Shown one piece after another: positions 8,642 through 17,269 of a stretch of DNA of 64,000 bases. The position numbers and the translations under genes are program-made. This DNA is from Paenibacillus sp. RUD330. Lineage in GTDB: Bacteria; Bacillota; Bacilli; Paenibacillales; Paenibacillaceae. The first letter of the stretch is position 1. Each line of letters opens with the position of its first letter. The stretch spans positions 3,164,501-3,228,500 of the forward strand of contig NZ_CP022655.2 of the NCBI RefSeq assembly GCF_002243345.2. Direction: 5' to 3'. Below the pieces are notes generated by a model, which was not told where the DNA came from, searched no databases, and saw nothing but the letters and a program-made list of their open reading frames with translations.

Positions 8642-10183
8642 TCAACCCGCCTCGCTCGTCTCCGCCACGAGCTCGCCCTTGATGTACCAGGTGTGGGCAT
8701 CGACGATTCTCGCCTGGACGAACTGTCCGATCAGCGACTTCGGCCCTTCCAGATGAACGAGCTTGTTGCTGCGCGTGCGCCCGGACAGCATATCCGGCCG
8801 GTTCTTGCTTTCGCTCTCGACCAGCACTTCAACCGTCCGCCCCAGCAGCGCCTCATGGGCTTCCCGGCCGATCTCGGCGAGCAAGGCGTTCAGCCTCGTC
8901 AGCCGGGCTTTCTTGACCTCCTCCGGCACGTCGTTGTCCATGCCCGCAGCCGGAGTTCCCTCCCTCGGCGAGTGGATGAACGTATAGGCGAAGTCGAACC
9001 TGACCTCGCGAACGAGCGACAGCGTCTCCTCGAACTGCTCCTCCGTCTCGCCGGGAAACCCGACGATGATGTCGCTGGTCAGCACCGCGTCCGGAATCGC
9101 CGCCCGGATTTTGCCCGTGAGCTCCAGATACGCCTCTCTCGTATACTTGCGGCTCATCCTCTTCAGCACCTCCGTGCTGCCCGACTGGACCGGCAGGTGG
9201 ATATGCTCCACGAGATTGCCGCGCTGCGCGAGAACGGAAATCAGCTGATCGTCGAAGTCGCGCGGATGGGAGGTCGTGAAGCGGACCCGCGGGACGGCGA
9301 TGCCGGCAATATCCCGCATCAGATCTCCGAACCGGTAACGGATATCCTCGAAGTCCTTGCCGTAGGCGTTGACGTTCTGGCCGAGCAGCGTCACTTCCTT
9401 GTAGCCTTGAGCGGCCAGCTCCCGGACCTCGGCCAGCACATCCTCCGGACGGCGGCTGCGCTCCTTGCCGCGCGTGTAGGGGACGATGCAGTACGTGCAG
9501 AACTTGTCGCAGCCGTACATGATGTTCACCCATGCCCGAAGCCCCTCGCGCTTCTTGGGCATGTTCTCGATGATGTCGCCTTCCTTGGACCATACCTCGA
9601 CGACCATTTCCTTGCTCAGCGCCGCCTCCTCGAGCAGACGGGGCAGCCGATGGATGTTGTGGGTGCCGAAGACCATGTCGACGAAGCCGTGCTTCTGGAG
9701 AATGCGGCCGACGACCGTCTCCTCCTGCGGCATGCAGCCGCAAAGGCCGAGCAGCAGGCCGGGCCGTTCGGTCTTGAGCTTTTTAAGATGCCCCAGCTCG
9801 CCGAACACCTTGTCTTCCGCATTCTCGCGGATCGCGCAAGTATTGAGCAGGATGACGTCGGACAGGGCGTACTCGTCCGTCGCTTCATAACCCATCTGCT
9901 CGAACATTCCCCGCATCGCCTCGGTATCATGCTCGTTCATCTGGCAGCCGTAGGTGCGGATCAGATAGCGCTTGCCCCGGCCGAAATCCTTCATCCGCTC
10001 GGGAATGAGGAATTCCCGGTGGACCTCCACCTCTTCCTTGCCGCGCTTCTTCTCCTCCTTGTAGGACGGTGCCGAGCTGATCTGGATCGTGCGGCCGTTG
10101 ATCCGGTAGACCGTCTTGCCGTCCTCCTGGCGCATAAGCTTGGCGTTCGAAAAATCAAAATACTTGGAGTAGTCCTTGGACAA
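8642..10183 (-). CDS. miaB: tRNA-2-methylthio-N6-dimethylallyladenosine synthase MiaB
   Basis: A radical-SAM methylthiotransferase that adds a methylthio group to i6A37 of tRNAs. The N-terminal MTTase cluster cysteines are Cys80 (YGCQMNEHD), Cys116 (NTCAIREN) and Cys150 (GCMPQE). The radical-SAM motif CDKFCTYC supplies Cys225, 229 and 232, and a TRAM-like domain ends the protein (about 440-505). At 513 residues it has the usual Firmicute N-terminal extension of about 65 residues. The start is TTG at 10183, preceded by AGGAGGAAACCATT. Confidence 0.96.
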   Translation of the reverse strand: MSKDYSKYFDFSNAKLMRQEDGKTVYRINGRTIQISSAPSYKEEKKRGKEEVEVHREFLIPERMKDFGRGKRYLIRTYGCQMNEHDTEAMRGMFEQMGYEATDEYALSDVILLNTCAIRENAEDKVFGELGHLKKLKTERPGLLLGLCGCMPQEETVVGRILQKHGFVDMVFGTHNIHRLPRLLEEAALSKEMVVEVWSKEGDIIENMPKKREGLRAWVNIMYGCDKFCTYCIVPYTRGKERSRRPEDVLAEVRELAAQGYKEVTLLGQNVNAYGKDFEDIRYRFGDLMRDIAGIAVPRVRFTTSHPRDFDDQLISVLAQRGNLVEHIHLPVQSGSTEVLKRMSRKYTREAYLELTGKIRAAIPDAVLTSDIIVGFPGETEEQFEETLSLVREVRFDFAYTFIHSPREGTPAAGMDNDVPEEVKKARLTRLNALLAEIGREAHEALLGRTVEVLVESESKNRPDMLSGRTRSNKLVHLEGPKSLIGQFVQARIVDAHTWYIKGELVAETSEAG

Positions 10184-10263
10184 AATGGTTTCCTCCTCTT
10201 ATGTACCGGCATCGGCCGACATGATGCTCCCCTGCTCTGATCCAGAATCCCGAATGGCTTCAT

Positions 10264-10611
10264 CTTACCATGCCCCGCATGCCGGAGTAAGGAGGTGCGC
10301 CCAGAGATCGCTGCAGTTCTAGACTGTTCAAATATAAAACCAGCGGCAGATTAGGACCTGAAAATAAGTCCTAGACTGCTGCTGGTTTATGGAACTATCG
10401 TTTTCCGTTACTTTAAGTTCAATCTTTCACATTCTTTTATTAATTATATCATTATGAAAGGATGAGCTTAGTGGTGTAGTCATCCGAAAGTCTGCGGTTA
10501 CAACATATGATCAGTAATATGATCCAACCTTCATAAAATCGCTCCAGGTGTCATATATTACTTTATATTTCGTTACCAAAGATAAGATTTAATTCATCAA
10601 TACTTAAAAGG
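10264..10611. other. A+T-rich intergenic stretch with one large hairpin
   Basis: Base composition falls sharply here compared with the flanking genes. Apart from the hairpin at 10335-10389 I see no gene. The segment next to 10611 should hold the promoter of the DUF1259 gene, but no confident -35/-10 pair stands out. Confidence 0.5.
10335..10389. repeat. Large near-perfect hairpin at the edge of the A+T-rich patch
   Basis: AAACCAGCGGCAG-ATTAGGAC and GTCCTAGA-CTGCTGCTGGTTT face each other across about 10 bases, giving a stem of about 21 bp. There is no long T-run, so it is not a classic terminator. It could be a mobile-element end remnant, a REP-like unit or an RNA structure. Confidence 0.6.
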
Positions 10612-10620
10612 GTGATCGAA

Positions 10621-11025
10621 TTGAATGGACACCAAATGATTTGTCAACAATTTGGTCAGATTCTAAAAGGGGAGGGTAAGTTTGAAAATGGTGTATGCTC
10701 TGTTTCATTAAAACGGAACTTTCCAGTAATGGTAATGGGACGTCCAAGTAAAGGTTTTTTGCTCGCAAATGTTTTGTTCGAATCTTTAGACGAGAAAGGA
10801 AATGCTCTCAATATAGGGGAGGTAGCCATTTTAGAAGAAGAAGTGTATGCATTTAATCGGGCATTGGTTCAACAAGGGATCATCGTGAGCGCATTACATA
10901 ATCATTGGATATTCATTCAACCAAACCTGTTGTATATTCATTTTCAATCCGTAGAGCCTCCTCTTAATTTTGCTGAAAAGGTTGCCTATGCTTATTCAAC
11001 ATTAACAAGCTACCCTGCGATGTAA
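10621..11025 (+). CDS. DUF1259 (LpqO/LppY-like) domain protein
   Basis: A protein of about 134 residues matching the DUF1259 family through the block EVAILEEEVYAFNRALVQQG, then IIVSALHNHW, then LLYIHF. This is equivalent to the family's LEDEV..L..NGI.VTALHNH...P...MH core. The family's function is unknown. No signal peptide is present, unlike many LpqO proteins. A GTG at 10612 is possible, but AAAGGGTGATC places the ribosome binding site correctly for the TTG at 10621. The gene is far richer in A+T than its neighbours, which suggests transfer. Confidence 0.7.
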   Translation: MNGHQMICQQFGQILKGEGKFENGVCSVSLKRNFPVMVMGRPSKGFLLANVLFESLDEKGNALNIGEVAILEEEVYAFNRALVQQGIIVSALHNHWIFIQPNLLYIHFQSVEPPLNFAEKVAYAYSTLTSYPAM

Positions 11026-11093
11026 GAGCACTGCTGCAAATGATTTCACTCCTTTTTTATTCCTCCCTAAATTAATCTCTCCCTGTTAGTTGA

Positions 11094-11133
11094 GCGAAGG
11101 CTGCGGATCCATTGCGATCGGCAGCCTTCATTT
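11094..11133 (+). terminator. Terminator after the DUF1259 gene
   Basis: GAAGGCTGC...GCAGCCTTC stem followed by ATTTTGTT on the plus strand. Confidence 0.7.
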
Positions 11134-11225
11134 TGTTGGTGTTATCGTTTCCCGACAGCTCGATGGAGGCCGTCAGGATCAAATATTGGGTTTGATAGAT
11201 GTCTCCTGACCATTTAACAGTTGAG

Positions 11226-11627
11226 CTAATTCAGAATTTCGCCTTTATCTATTTTCGCCAAACGTTCTCTCCAGACTGCGAGTTGTTCAGGCGTTTGTCG
11301 CACCCAATCTTTCACTTCGCCAACAATTTTCAGTGGGGCTGTGCTGCGATAGGATCGCGTCGGATTGCCTGGAAATTTCTTGTCCGTCACATTTGGATCA
11401 TTTTCCCAGCCGCCAGTCGGCTCAACGAGATACACGCGCGGTGCACCATTGCCTTTTGCCAACTCAGCAGCCAGCCCAGCCCCATCGCGCAAAGCCGTAA
11501 AATAAATGTGATTCATCACAACATCGGGATTGTAATTGGAGCGAAAGCCAGCTGTGAGCAAGTCTCCAATCTGCAAATCTGCTCGTGTCCCATGATAATA
11601 AGGACCTTTGTCAAGACTTTCAGCCAT
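11226..11627 (-). CDS. arr: NAD+-dependent rifampin ADP-ribosyltransferase (Arr)
   Basis: A 133-residue protein matching Arr over its whole length: GPYYHGTRADLQIGDLLTAGFRSNY at the start, YFTALRDGAGLAAELAKG, RVYLVEPTG, NVTDKKFPGNPTRSYRSTAPLKIVGEVKDW, and TPEQL near the end. Arr inactivates rifamycins by ADP-ribosylation in the cytoplasm. The catalytic His/Tyr/Asp-type pocket residues (YHG, YL, DW region) look intact. It lies in an A+T-richer patch together with a DUF1259 gene, with no mobile-element gene visible beside it. The ATG is preceded by GGGGTGGTGGCGAG. Confidence 0.93.
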   Translation of the reverse strand: MAESLDKGPYYHGTRADLQIGDLLTAGFRSNYNPDVVMNHIYFTALRDGAGLAAELAKGNGAPRVYLVEPTGGWENDPNVTDKKFPGNPTRSYRSTAPLKIVGEVKDWVRQTPEQLAVWRERLAKIDKGEILN

Positions 11628-11794
11628 CTCGCCACCACCCCTATCTCAGTCAGATAATCTAATTTTATCATGAAATCCGCCCGATACCTTAATGCCGACT
11701 GCCAGTCTTCAACTTTACTTTCACGGTCCAAACCTTTATTTTTCAGTCTTACACTTTATTTTCACAACACAGCTGGGCCTTGAGGCCCGTGGAC

Positions 11795-11838
11795 AGAAAA
11801 AAAAGACGGCCTTCCTTCGCGAAAAGGAAAGCCGTCTG
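11795..11838 (-). terminator. Terminator after the DHA2 exporter gene
   Basis: AGACGGCCTTCCTT / AAGGAAAGCCGTCT hairpin with T8 on the minus strand. Confidence 0.88.
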
Positions 11839-11882
11839 GATAGGCTGTCTTGCGGAAACCGGCAGCAGCCTGCGGCGGGCCG

Positions 11883-13373
11883 TTAAGCTTCTTGTACGGC
11901 CGACTTCGTCGCCGTGCTTGTGGATTCCACTTCCGTCACTTGCTTGACTTTCTTGATGAAGAAGGAAAGGACCAGCGCGACAACGCCGATTCCGACGATG
12001 ACGAGGTAGGCATCGTTGATGCCTTGGATGGAGGCTTGCATCGCCAGCTGCTCCTTCGTCTGGGCCGCGCCCGATGCCATCATCTCCTGAGCATGCGTCT
12101 TGGCGCGGCTGGACATGACGGTAATGAGCAGGGAAGTGCCTACGGCGCCGGCTACCTGCCGCACCGTGTTGGAGATGGCCGTGCCATGCGCATTAAGCCG
12201 GTTCGGCAGCTGGTTCAAGCCTGCGGTCTGCACCGGCATCAGCAGCAGCGCCATCCCGATCCTGCGGCCTGTGGACATGAGGACCAGATACGTATAGCTG
12301 GTGGAGTCCGTCAGGTCCGTGAAGCCGATTGTCGTCACGATGGTGATGATTAGGCCTACGACAGCCAGCCACTTGGCGCCGAAGCGGTCGAACAGCCTTC
12401 CGGCAACCGGCATCATGAAGCCCATGACAAGCGCGCCGGGAAGCAGCAGCAGGCCGGATTCGAGAGCCGTATAGCCGCGGGCATTTTGGAGATAGAGCGG
12501 AAGCAGCATCATATCCGCGTACATGACCATCGTAATCGCGACATTAATGACCGTCGTCAAGGAGAACATATTGTACTTGAACGCCCGCAGGTCAAGCAGC
12601 GGACTTTTGGAGGTCAGCTGCCGCAGCGAGAACAGGACGAGCGCCAGCACGCCGGCAGCGATGGTGGAGATGACTTCCGCGCTCGACCAGCCTTTGCCGG
12701 CGGCCCGGCTGAAGCCATAGAGCAAAGCGCCGAAGCCGACGGTGGACAGCAGCACGCTGAGCATGTCGATCTTCGCCTGGCCCCGCTCCGATACATTCCG
12801 CAAGAAGATGAATCCGCAGACGATGACGATAAGAGTAAAGGGAATCATTCCGTAGAACAGCGTTTCCCAAGCGTAGTTTTCCAGAATATAGCCGGCGAGA
12901 GTCGGGCCGATGGCCGGGGCGAAAATGATGGCCAGACCCATCATCCCCATGGCGGCTCCCCGCTTCTCCGGAGGGAACAGCGTCAGGATGACATTCATGA
13001 GCAGCGGCATGATGATGCCTGCGCCTGCCGCCTGGATCATCCGTCCGGTCAACAGGACAGGGAAGCTATGCGAGAGAGCCGATACGATCGTTCCGACAAG
13101 GAAGATCATCATGGAGGCCTGGAACAGCTGCCTCGTCGTGAACCGCTGCATGAAGAAAGCCGTGATCGGGATCAGCACCCCGTTGACGAGCATATAACCC
13201 GTCGTCAGCCACTGCGCGGTCGCAGCCGTAATGTTGAAATCGTTCATCAGCTCCGGAGTGGCGACGCTCATGATCGTTTGATTCAGCGTCGCTAAAAAGG
13301 CTCCCAAAATCATGATGAACAAGATCGGTCCCTTTTTTATGTTACTGGCGTTTAATTCCTTGCTTGTGCTCAA
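11883..13373 (-). CDS. DHA2-family (EmrB/QacA-type) multidrug exporter
   Basis: A 496-residue, 14-helix proton-driven exporter of the major facilitator superfamily. The DHA2 motifs are visible: LGAFLATLNQTIMSVATPEL in helix 1, QWLTTGYMLVNGVLIP, GRMIQAAGAGIIMPLLMNVI, and motif C AIGPTLAGYI. The cytoplasmic tail is Lys/Thr-rich. The start is TTG at 13373 after GGATGGAGCAAG. It is divergently transcribed from a TetR gene across an A+T-rich operator region, so it is probably repressed by that regulator and induced by its drug or metabolite substrate. Confidence 0.9.
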   Translation of the reverse strand: MSTSKELNASNIKKGPILFIMILGAFLATLNQTIMSVATPELMNDFNITAATAQWLTTGYMLVNGVLIPITAFFMQRFTTRQLFQASMMIFLVGTIVSALSHSFPVLLTGRMIQAAGAGIIMPLLMNVILTLFPPEKRGAAMGMMGLAIIFAPAIGPTLAGYILENYAWETLFYGMIPFTLIVIVCGFIFLRNVSERGQAKIDMLSVLLSTVGFGALLYGFSRAAGKGWSSAEVISTIAAGVLALVLFSLRQLTSKSPLLDLRAFKYNMFSLTTVINVAITMVMYADMMLLPLYLQNARGYTALESGLLLLPGALVMGFMMPVAGRLFDRFGAKWLAVVGLIITIVTTIGFTDLTDSTSYTYLVLMSTGRRIGMALLLMPVQTAGLNQLPNRLNAHGTAISNTVRQVAGAVGTSLLITVMSSRAKTHAQEMMASGAAQTKEQLAMQASIQGINDAYLVIVGIGVVALVLSFFIKKVKQVTEVESTSTATKSAVQEA

Positions 13374-13397
13374 CTTGCTCCATCCTCTCCAAACCTA

Positions 13398-13481
13398 TAA
13401 TCTAGACTTAATTTACAATGTGTAAGATAATCGACACTGTATAAATTAGATTATATTCAGAAAGCAGTATCTTACAAGTAA
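13398..13481. promoter_or_regulatory. Divergent operator/promoter region between DHA2 exporter and TetR gene
   Basis: Several nested inverted repeats occur. TTACA-ATG-TGTAA (13413-13425) is a perfect palindrome. TGTAAGATA (13421-13429) pairs with TATCTTACA (13468-13476), and TAATCT (13398-13403) with AGATTA (13448-13453). This is the usual place and form of a TetR-family operator; which dyad is bound cannot be decided by eye. Confidence 0.6.
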
Positions 13482-13596
13482 CGCATCGGGGCAAAATGTA
13501 AACTAGTCATCACATTGTGGATATATGTCGTTCAGTTCGCACATAACAGACATAAAACGAATTATTGTAAAGTATCTGATGAAGGAGCCGAAAACC

Positions 13597-14199
13597 ATGA
13601 CAGAACCCGCCAAGCCTCGTGTCGATCCCCGGGTGCTCCGTACTCGGCAGCTGTTGAAGGATGCTTTGATCGATCTCCTGCAGGAAATGGATCTCGAAAA
13701 AATATCCGTCAACCGGATCGCGGAGCGCGCGACGATCAACCGCGTCACCTTTTATTTGCACTATCGCGATATACCCGACATGCTGGAGAAGATGGCGGAC
13801 GATATGGTAGATGATATCCAGCGGGTATTGAACCAATCCGAGGTGAACGACCGATCGCCGGAAGAAGCCGAATCGCTCAAGCTGGTCAACCTTCTCCAGC
13901 ATATCGCGGAGCATGCCAAGTTCTATAAGATCGTTCTCGGCTCGAAACGGACGCCGGTGTTTACCGAACGGTTGCTCAAGATGCTGTCGGAATCGATCGC
14001 CTTAAGAATCGAAAGGTCGGGCAGCGACGCTTTCCTCACGAAAACGGGCACGCCTAAGGACATTGCGATCTGGTACGGATCCGCGGCTCTGATCGGAACG
14101 ATCGTAGCTTGGGTGAGAAACGACATGCCTTATTCGCCGGCCTTTCTGGCCAAGCATTTCTCGATCATGACGAAAACGAACGATGCGGGGGCATCATAA
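13597..14199 (+). CDS. TetR/AcrR-family transcriptional regulator
   Basis: A 200-residue repressor. The helix-turn-helix lies at about residues 26-50, with ISVNRIAERATINRVTFYLHYRD; the C-terminal ligand domain is of the TetR_C_33-like type seen in Bacillus YxbF-like regulators. Three in-frame ATGs exist; AAGGAG at 13580 is spaced correctly for the ATG at 13597, so I chose that one. It is divergent from the DHA2 exporter and probably represses it and itself. Confidence 0.87.
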   Translation: MTEPAKPRVDPRVLRTRQLLKDALIDLLQEMDLEKISVNRIAERATINRVTFYLHYRDIPDMLEKMADDMVDDIQRVLNQSEVNDRSPEEAESLKLVNLLQHIAEHAKFYKIVLGSKRTPVFTERLLKMLSESIALRIERSGSDAFLTKTGTPKDIAIWYGSAALIGTIVAWVRNDMPYSPAFLAKHFSIMTKTNDAGAS

Positions 14200-14278
14200 A
14201 TAACGGCAAGATTCCGCAGATGCGCCGCTTCGAACGGAATTCGGATCGGCTCCAGAACCGCTCCGGCCCGTCGAAATC

Positions 14279-14794
14279 TCAAGTCTTCCGGCTCAGCTGC
14301 AGGATCGGCAGGAGATTGGCCCTTCGTCCCGTGTGCTCCTCGGTCAGCCAGTTCTCGCGGACGTGGTCGACATACAGGATTCCGTCCAAATGATCGATCT
14401 CATGCTGCATGCAGCGGGCCAGATAGCCTTCTCCGTGCAGCACGGCGGTCTCGCCCGACCGGGTCAGCGTTTTTACTTGCACCCTCTGCGAGCGCGTCAC
14501 ATTGCCGTAATACCCTGGCAAGGAGAGGCAGCCCTCCGCTCCCGTCTGCTCGCCTTCCCGGTGGATGATCTCCGGATTGATGAGCTCGATCAAGCCCTCT
14601 CCGCAGTCCATGACGATGAGGCGCCGCAGGATGCCGACCTGCGGAGCGGCAAGTCCCGCCCTGCCTTCCCGTGCGTACAGCGTCTCGGCGAGGCTGTCGA
14701 GGTAGCGGATCGTGCGCTCATCGACGCTGTCGACCTCGCGGGCCCTGCGGCGGAGAATGGGGTCTCCGAACGGCAGGATTTCTTTTACGGCCAT
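14279..14794 (-). CDS. def: Peptide deformylase
   Basis: Removes the formyl group from nascent protein N-termini. All three motifs are present: GLAAPQVG (residues 47-54), EGCLSLPG (87-94, with Cys89 as metal ligand) and HEIDHLDG (131-138, with His131, His135 and the catalytic Glu132). At 171 residues it is a normal size. ATG 14794 is preferred to the GTG one codon earlier because GGGAG is spaced better for it. It is a single-gene unit here and probably one of several deformylases in such genomes. Confidence 0.94.
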   Translation of the reverse strand: MAVKEILPFGDPILRRRAREVDSVDERTIRYLDSLAETLYAREGRAGLAAPQVGILRRLIVMDCGEGLIELINPEIIHREGEQTGAEGCLSLPGYYGNVTRSQRVQVKTLTRSGETAVLHGEGYLARCMQHEIDHLDGILYVDHVRENWLTEEHTGRRANLLPILQLSRKT

Positions 14795-14907
14795 CACTCA
14801 GGCTCCCTTCTATTTTTGCGGTGGAGCATGTCTCCGCAAGCTTACCGGCATGCGCTCCTGCGCCATGCCGATTCCTTTCAGCTGATGCCGGCATAGGGTG
14901 AACCGAC

Positions 14908-15408
14908 CTAAAATACTTGAGGATCCTTGAGCTCGCTCCATTGCATGACCGCTTCTTCGTCCTCGCCCGCCTTGATCGTACCGGAATAGACAAGCCGTTC
15001 GTCGCGATGCCGAAAATAATGCAGCAGCATTTCCCGAATTACTGCAGACAGATGCAATCCCGTCAGCTCGTGTTCGGCGATCCAATGAAGCTTGCCTTCG
15101 TCGGAGTTTACGAGCTCTGCCTTCTCCGTTCGTCCAAAATAGACATACTGGATTCGAATTTCATCATCCTTTTGCCGCATCAGCACATACCGGAGCATCA
15201 GATCCGTCACCTCATCCAGCAGAAGGCCGCTCTCTTCAAGAATTTCTCTCCGCACAGCCGTGTCCGGATCCGAAATTTCCTCCGGCTCCAGATGCCCTCC
15301 AAGCGCAGTCCAGAACGGGAAGCCGAACCAGCGGCTCTTGTCCTTCTCCATCATGATGTAATGTCCGTCCCGGCTAATGAATGCGGTGGCCATCTGTCTC
15401 AGCTTCAT
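14908..15408 (-). CDS. Nudix hydrolase
   Basis: A 166-residue NDP-X hydrolase. The Nudix box runs from GGHLEPEE (about 37-44) to RREILEESGL (53-62); the spacer is two residues longer than the strict consensus, but all metal-binding glutamates are there. The substrate is unknown. Its ATG overlaps the GrpB-like gene's TGA (ATGA), and AAGGAG is positioned for it, so the two are co-translated. Confidence 0.88.
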   Translation of the reverse strand: MKLRQMATAFISRDGHYIMMEKDKSRWFGFPFWTALGGHLEPEEISDPDTAVRREILEESGLLLDEVTDLMLRYVLMRQKDDEIRIQYVYFGRTEKAELVNSDEGKLHWIAEHELTGLHLSAVIREMLLHYFRHRDERLVYSGTIKAGEDEEAVMQWSELKDPQVF

Positions 15409-15941
15409 GGATTTGTCTCCTTGCCCTGTGCCCGCCTCCCCGCCCGCTCCATCACGGTCCGGATGAACGGCCCCTTATGAGCCGTATAAGCCGCCCGGTC
15501 ATCCGGATGCCGGCTGGCCAAATCAGCCTTCAGCTCGGCATACTGCCTCAGCAGTCCCGAATCGCTGCGTAGGCTGTCGCGGAACAGCAAATTGTCCTTC
15601 CACTCCTTGCTCCCGATCTCGTAGACATGCAGATGATGGGTTCCCTTTCCCCATTGGCCCCGCCGAAAAAAGCGCCGCTCGGGGAATTGTGGCTTGGGCA
15701 CATATTCATAGCCGAGTGCAGCCAGCGGCTGGATGAATGAATCGGCGACGGCCAGCTGCTCCACGCCAACGGCTATGTCCAGAATCGGCTTGGCGGCCAG
15801 ACCCGGCACCGAGGTGCTGCCGATATGCTCCACCCTTATGCTCTCCCCGGCCAGCGCGGCAAGAATGTGAGCCTTTTCGCTTTCGTATTCCATTTGCCAT
15901 GAAGGATCGTATTCCATGACGATGACTCGGTTCGTTCCCAA
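15405..15941 (-). CDS. GrpB family protein (UPF0157)
   Basis: A 178-residue protein of the GrpB/DUF152-like nucleotidyltransferase-fold family. Signatures are VEHIGSTSVPGLAAKPILDIAVGV (about 37-60) with the GS..VPGL..K..IDI pattern, then FFRRG...THHLHVYE and the DNLLFRDSLR block. The function is unknown; the fold suggests nucleotidyl transfer. The start is TTG at 15941 after GGAGGGGATGGAGCAAG. It is coupled to the Nudix gene. Confidence 0.87.
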   Translation of the reverse strand: MGTNRVIVMEYDPSWQMEYESEKAHILAALAGESIRVEHIGSTSVPGLAAKPILDIAVGVEQLAVADSFIQPLAALGYEYVPKPQFPERRFFRRGQWGKGTHHLHVYEIGSKEWKDNLLFRDSLRSDSGLLRQYAELKADLASRHPDDRAAYTAHKGPFIRTVMERAGRRAQGKETNP

Positions 15942-15982
15942 CTTGCTCCATCCCCTCCTATATATGTTCCTGTCCTGTCTGC

Positions 15983-16387
15983 CTATCCTGTTTCCGATCT
16001 TTTTCTGGCCGCCCAGGTCACGACGTCGCTGCTCAGGGAGACCGGCACCCCGTCGCGCTCGATTTCCAGCGCGTAAGGCTTCACGGCGTGACGCAGCAGC
16101 TCCCAGCCCCGGTACTTCTCCGCCAGCAAGGAGCCCAGCTCCTCCGCATCCAGCAGCAGCTCGAACTTCGGATCCAGCTCCTCCCCCGTCGCCAGGCTGA
16201 CTTCCCTTACGCCTGCATTGACGATGAGAGCGTGGATGCCGCGCCGGCGCTCCAGCTGCCCGAACAGGTCGAGCACGGTCCGCACCGGCTTTTCCAGCCA
16301 GGAGCCGCTTTGAAACAGAATCTGGTTTTCGTAGCAGTCGTCATGGTATTTCTTTTCGTAATCGCGGATGAGCTGCAATCGGTTCAT
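15983..16387 (-). pseudogene. Methyltransferase remnant with the SAM-binding core missing
   Basis: A 134-residue open frame. Its first 47 residues (RDYEKKYHDDCYEN, SGSWLEKPVRTVLDL) and its last 80 (ALIVNAGVREVSLATGEELDP, WELLRHAVKP, SSDVVTWAARK) resemble the two ends of a class I SAM-dependent methyltransferase of about 240 residues. The central part, with the LDLGxGxGR nucleotide-binding motif, is absent. The join near 16243 is in frame. It has a good ribosome binding site (GGGAGGGAAT), so a short protein may still be made. The family assignment rests on my memory of homologues. It could instead be an unrelated small protein. Confidence 0.55.
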
Positions 16388-16420
16388 ATTCCCTCCCGGA
16401 CTGTCCGCCGATCTGGATAT

Positions 16421-17095
16421 TCAGGACGGACCCGACGGTCCATCCCCGTTCATTCCTTCCCCGCCCACCCGCTTACCGCCGGCGGGAGCCTCCTTCAAGC
16501 CGAGCGCGACGAGCGGCCCATAGTGCATGGTGCGGATCATGATTCTCGCCATCTCTTCGGAGGTCAGGTTCATTCCCGATCCGATCCAATGCATGAGGAG
16601 ACCAAAGTTCGCCGACGTCACATACGCGGCGAAATAATCCGGCGGCATGCTCGATTTGCGCTCCGGCATGTCTTTGGCCTTCTCGTAGACATGCTCCGTG
16701 AACAGCTGGCGGAACCGCAGGGCGTAGGACATGTCGCCTAGCGGCCCGAACATCGCGCGGAGAAAGTCGGCATGCGCCGCCAGCGTGTCGAAGATGGCAA
16801 CGCTCTGGGGATAAGCCTCATCCCGATCGGCGTACGCCCACGCTTCCGCCTTATCCAGCTTCTCCACCTCGGTCCGGATCCGGTTGAACACCTCGTCCTT
16901 CAGCTGCTGGAGCATGTCCGGCACGTCCCGGTAATGCAAATAGAACGTTCCCCGGTTGACGTCGGCGCGTCCGGCGATATCGGTCACGGTCACGTTCTCC
17001 GCCCCCTTTTCCAGGACGAGGCTCATAAGGGCTTCATAGAGCAGCTGCTTCGTGCGGGCTCGTCTCCGATCCGGCTTTCCTGTGTTTGAATGCAT
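16421..17095 (-). CDS. TetR/AcrR-family transcriptional regulator
   Basis: A 224-residue regulator. The helix-turn-helix is at about residues 29-53 (VTVTDIAGRADVNRGTFYLHYRDVPDML), and the C-terminal domain is related to that of the TetR at 13597. The frame is open much further upstream, but ATG 17095 follows GGGAGGAATAGAC. It is divergent from the YhgE-like membrane protein and most likely controls it. The C-terminus is Gly/Ser-rich. Confidence 0.87.
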   Translation of the reverse strand: MHSNTGKPDRRRARTKQLLYEALMSLVLEKGAENVTVTDIAGRADVNRGTFYLHYRDVPDMLQQLKDEVFNRIRTEVEKLDKAEAWAYADRDEAYPQSVAIFDTLAAHADFLRAMFGPLGDMSYALRFRQLFTEHVYEKAKDMPERKSSMPPDYFAAYVTSANFGLLMHWIGSGMNLTSEEMARIMIRTMHYGPLVALGLKEAPAGGKRVGGEGMNGDGPSGPS

Positions 17096-17177
17096 GTCTA
17101 TTCCTCCCGGATCAGGCTGTTGCTGAACACTTCCGCCGATCATGACGAATACTCGACACTCCGGTGAAATGTGATGA

Positions 17178-17205
17178 TTGTGCTTTATGCTCCTCTCATT
17201 ATAAT
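17178..17205 (+). promoter_or_regulatory. Promoter of the YhgE-like gene
   Basis: TTGTGC (17178-17183), 16-bp spacer, TATAAT (17200-17205). It lies between the divergent TetR and membrane-protein genes, about 65 bases before the ATG at 17270, and is the likely target of the TetR protein. Confidence 0.65.
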
Positions 17206-17269
17206 TAACAACGTGCTTTGTATTCAACATAGTGTTCATTTGCACATTGAGAAGGAGCGGATAGGAGTT

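Noticed and set aside
8693-10240. 515-codon open frame on the plus strand
   Set aside because: Antisense to miaB.
11516-11731. 71-codon frame on the minus strand near arr
   Set aside because: Overlaps the start of arr in another frame and has no domain; arr itself matches its family fully.
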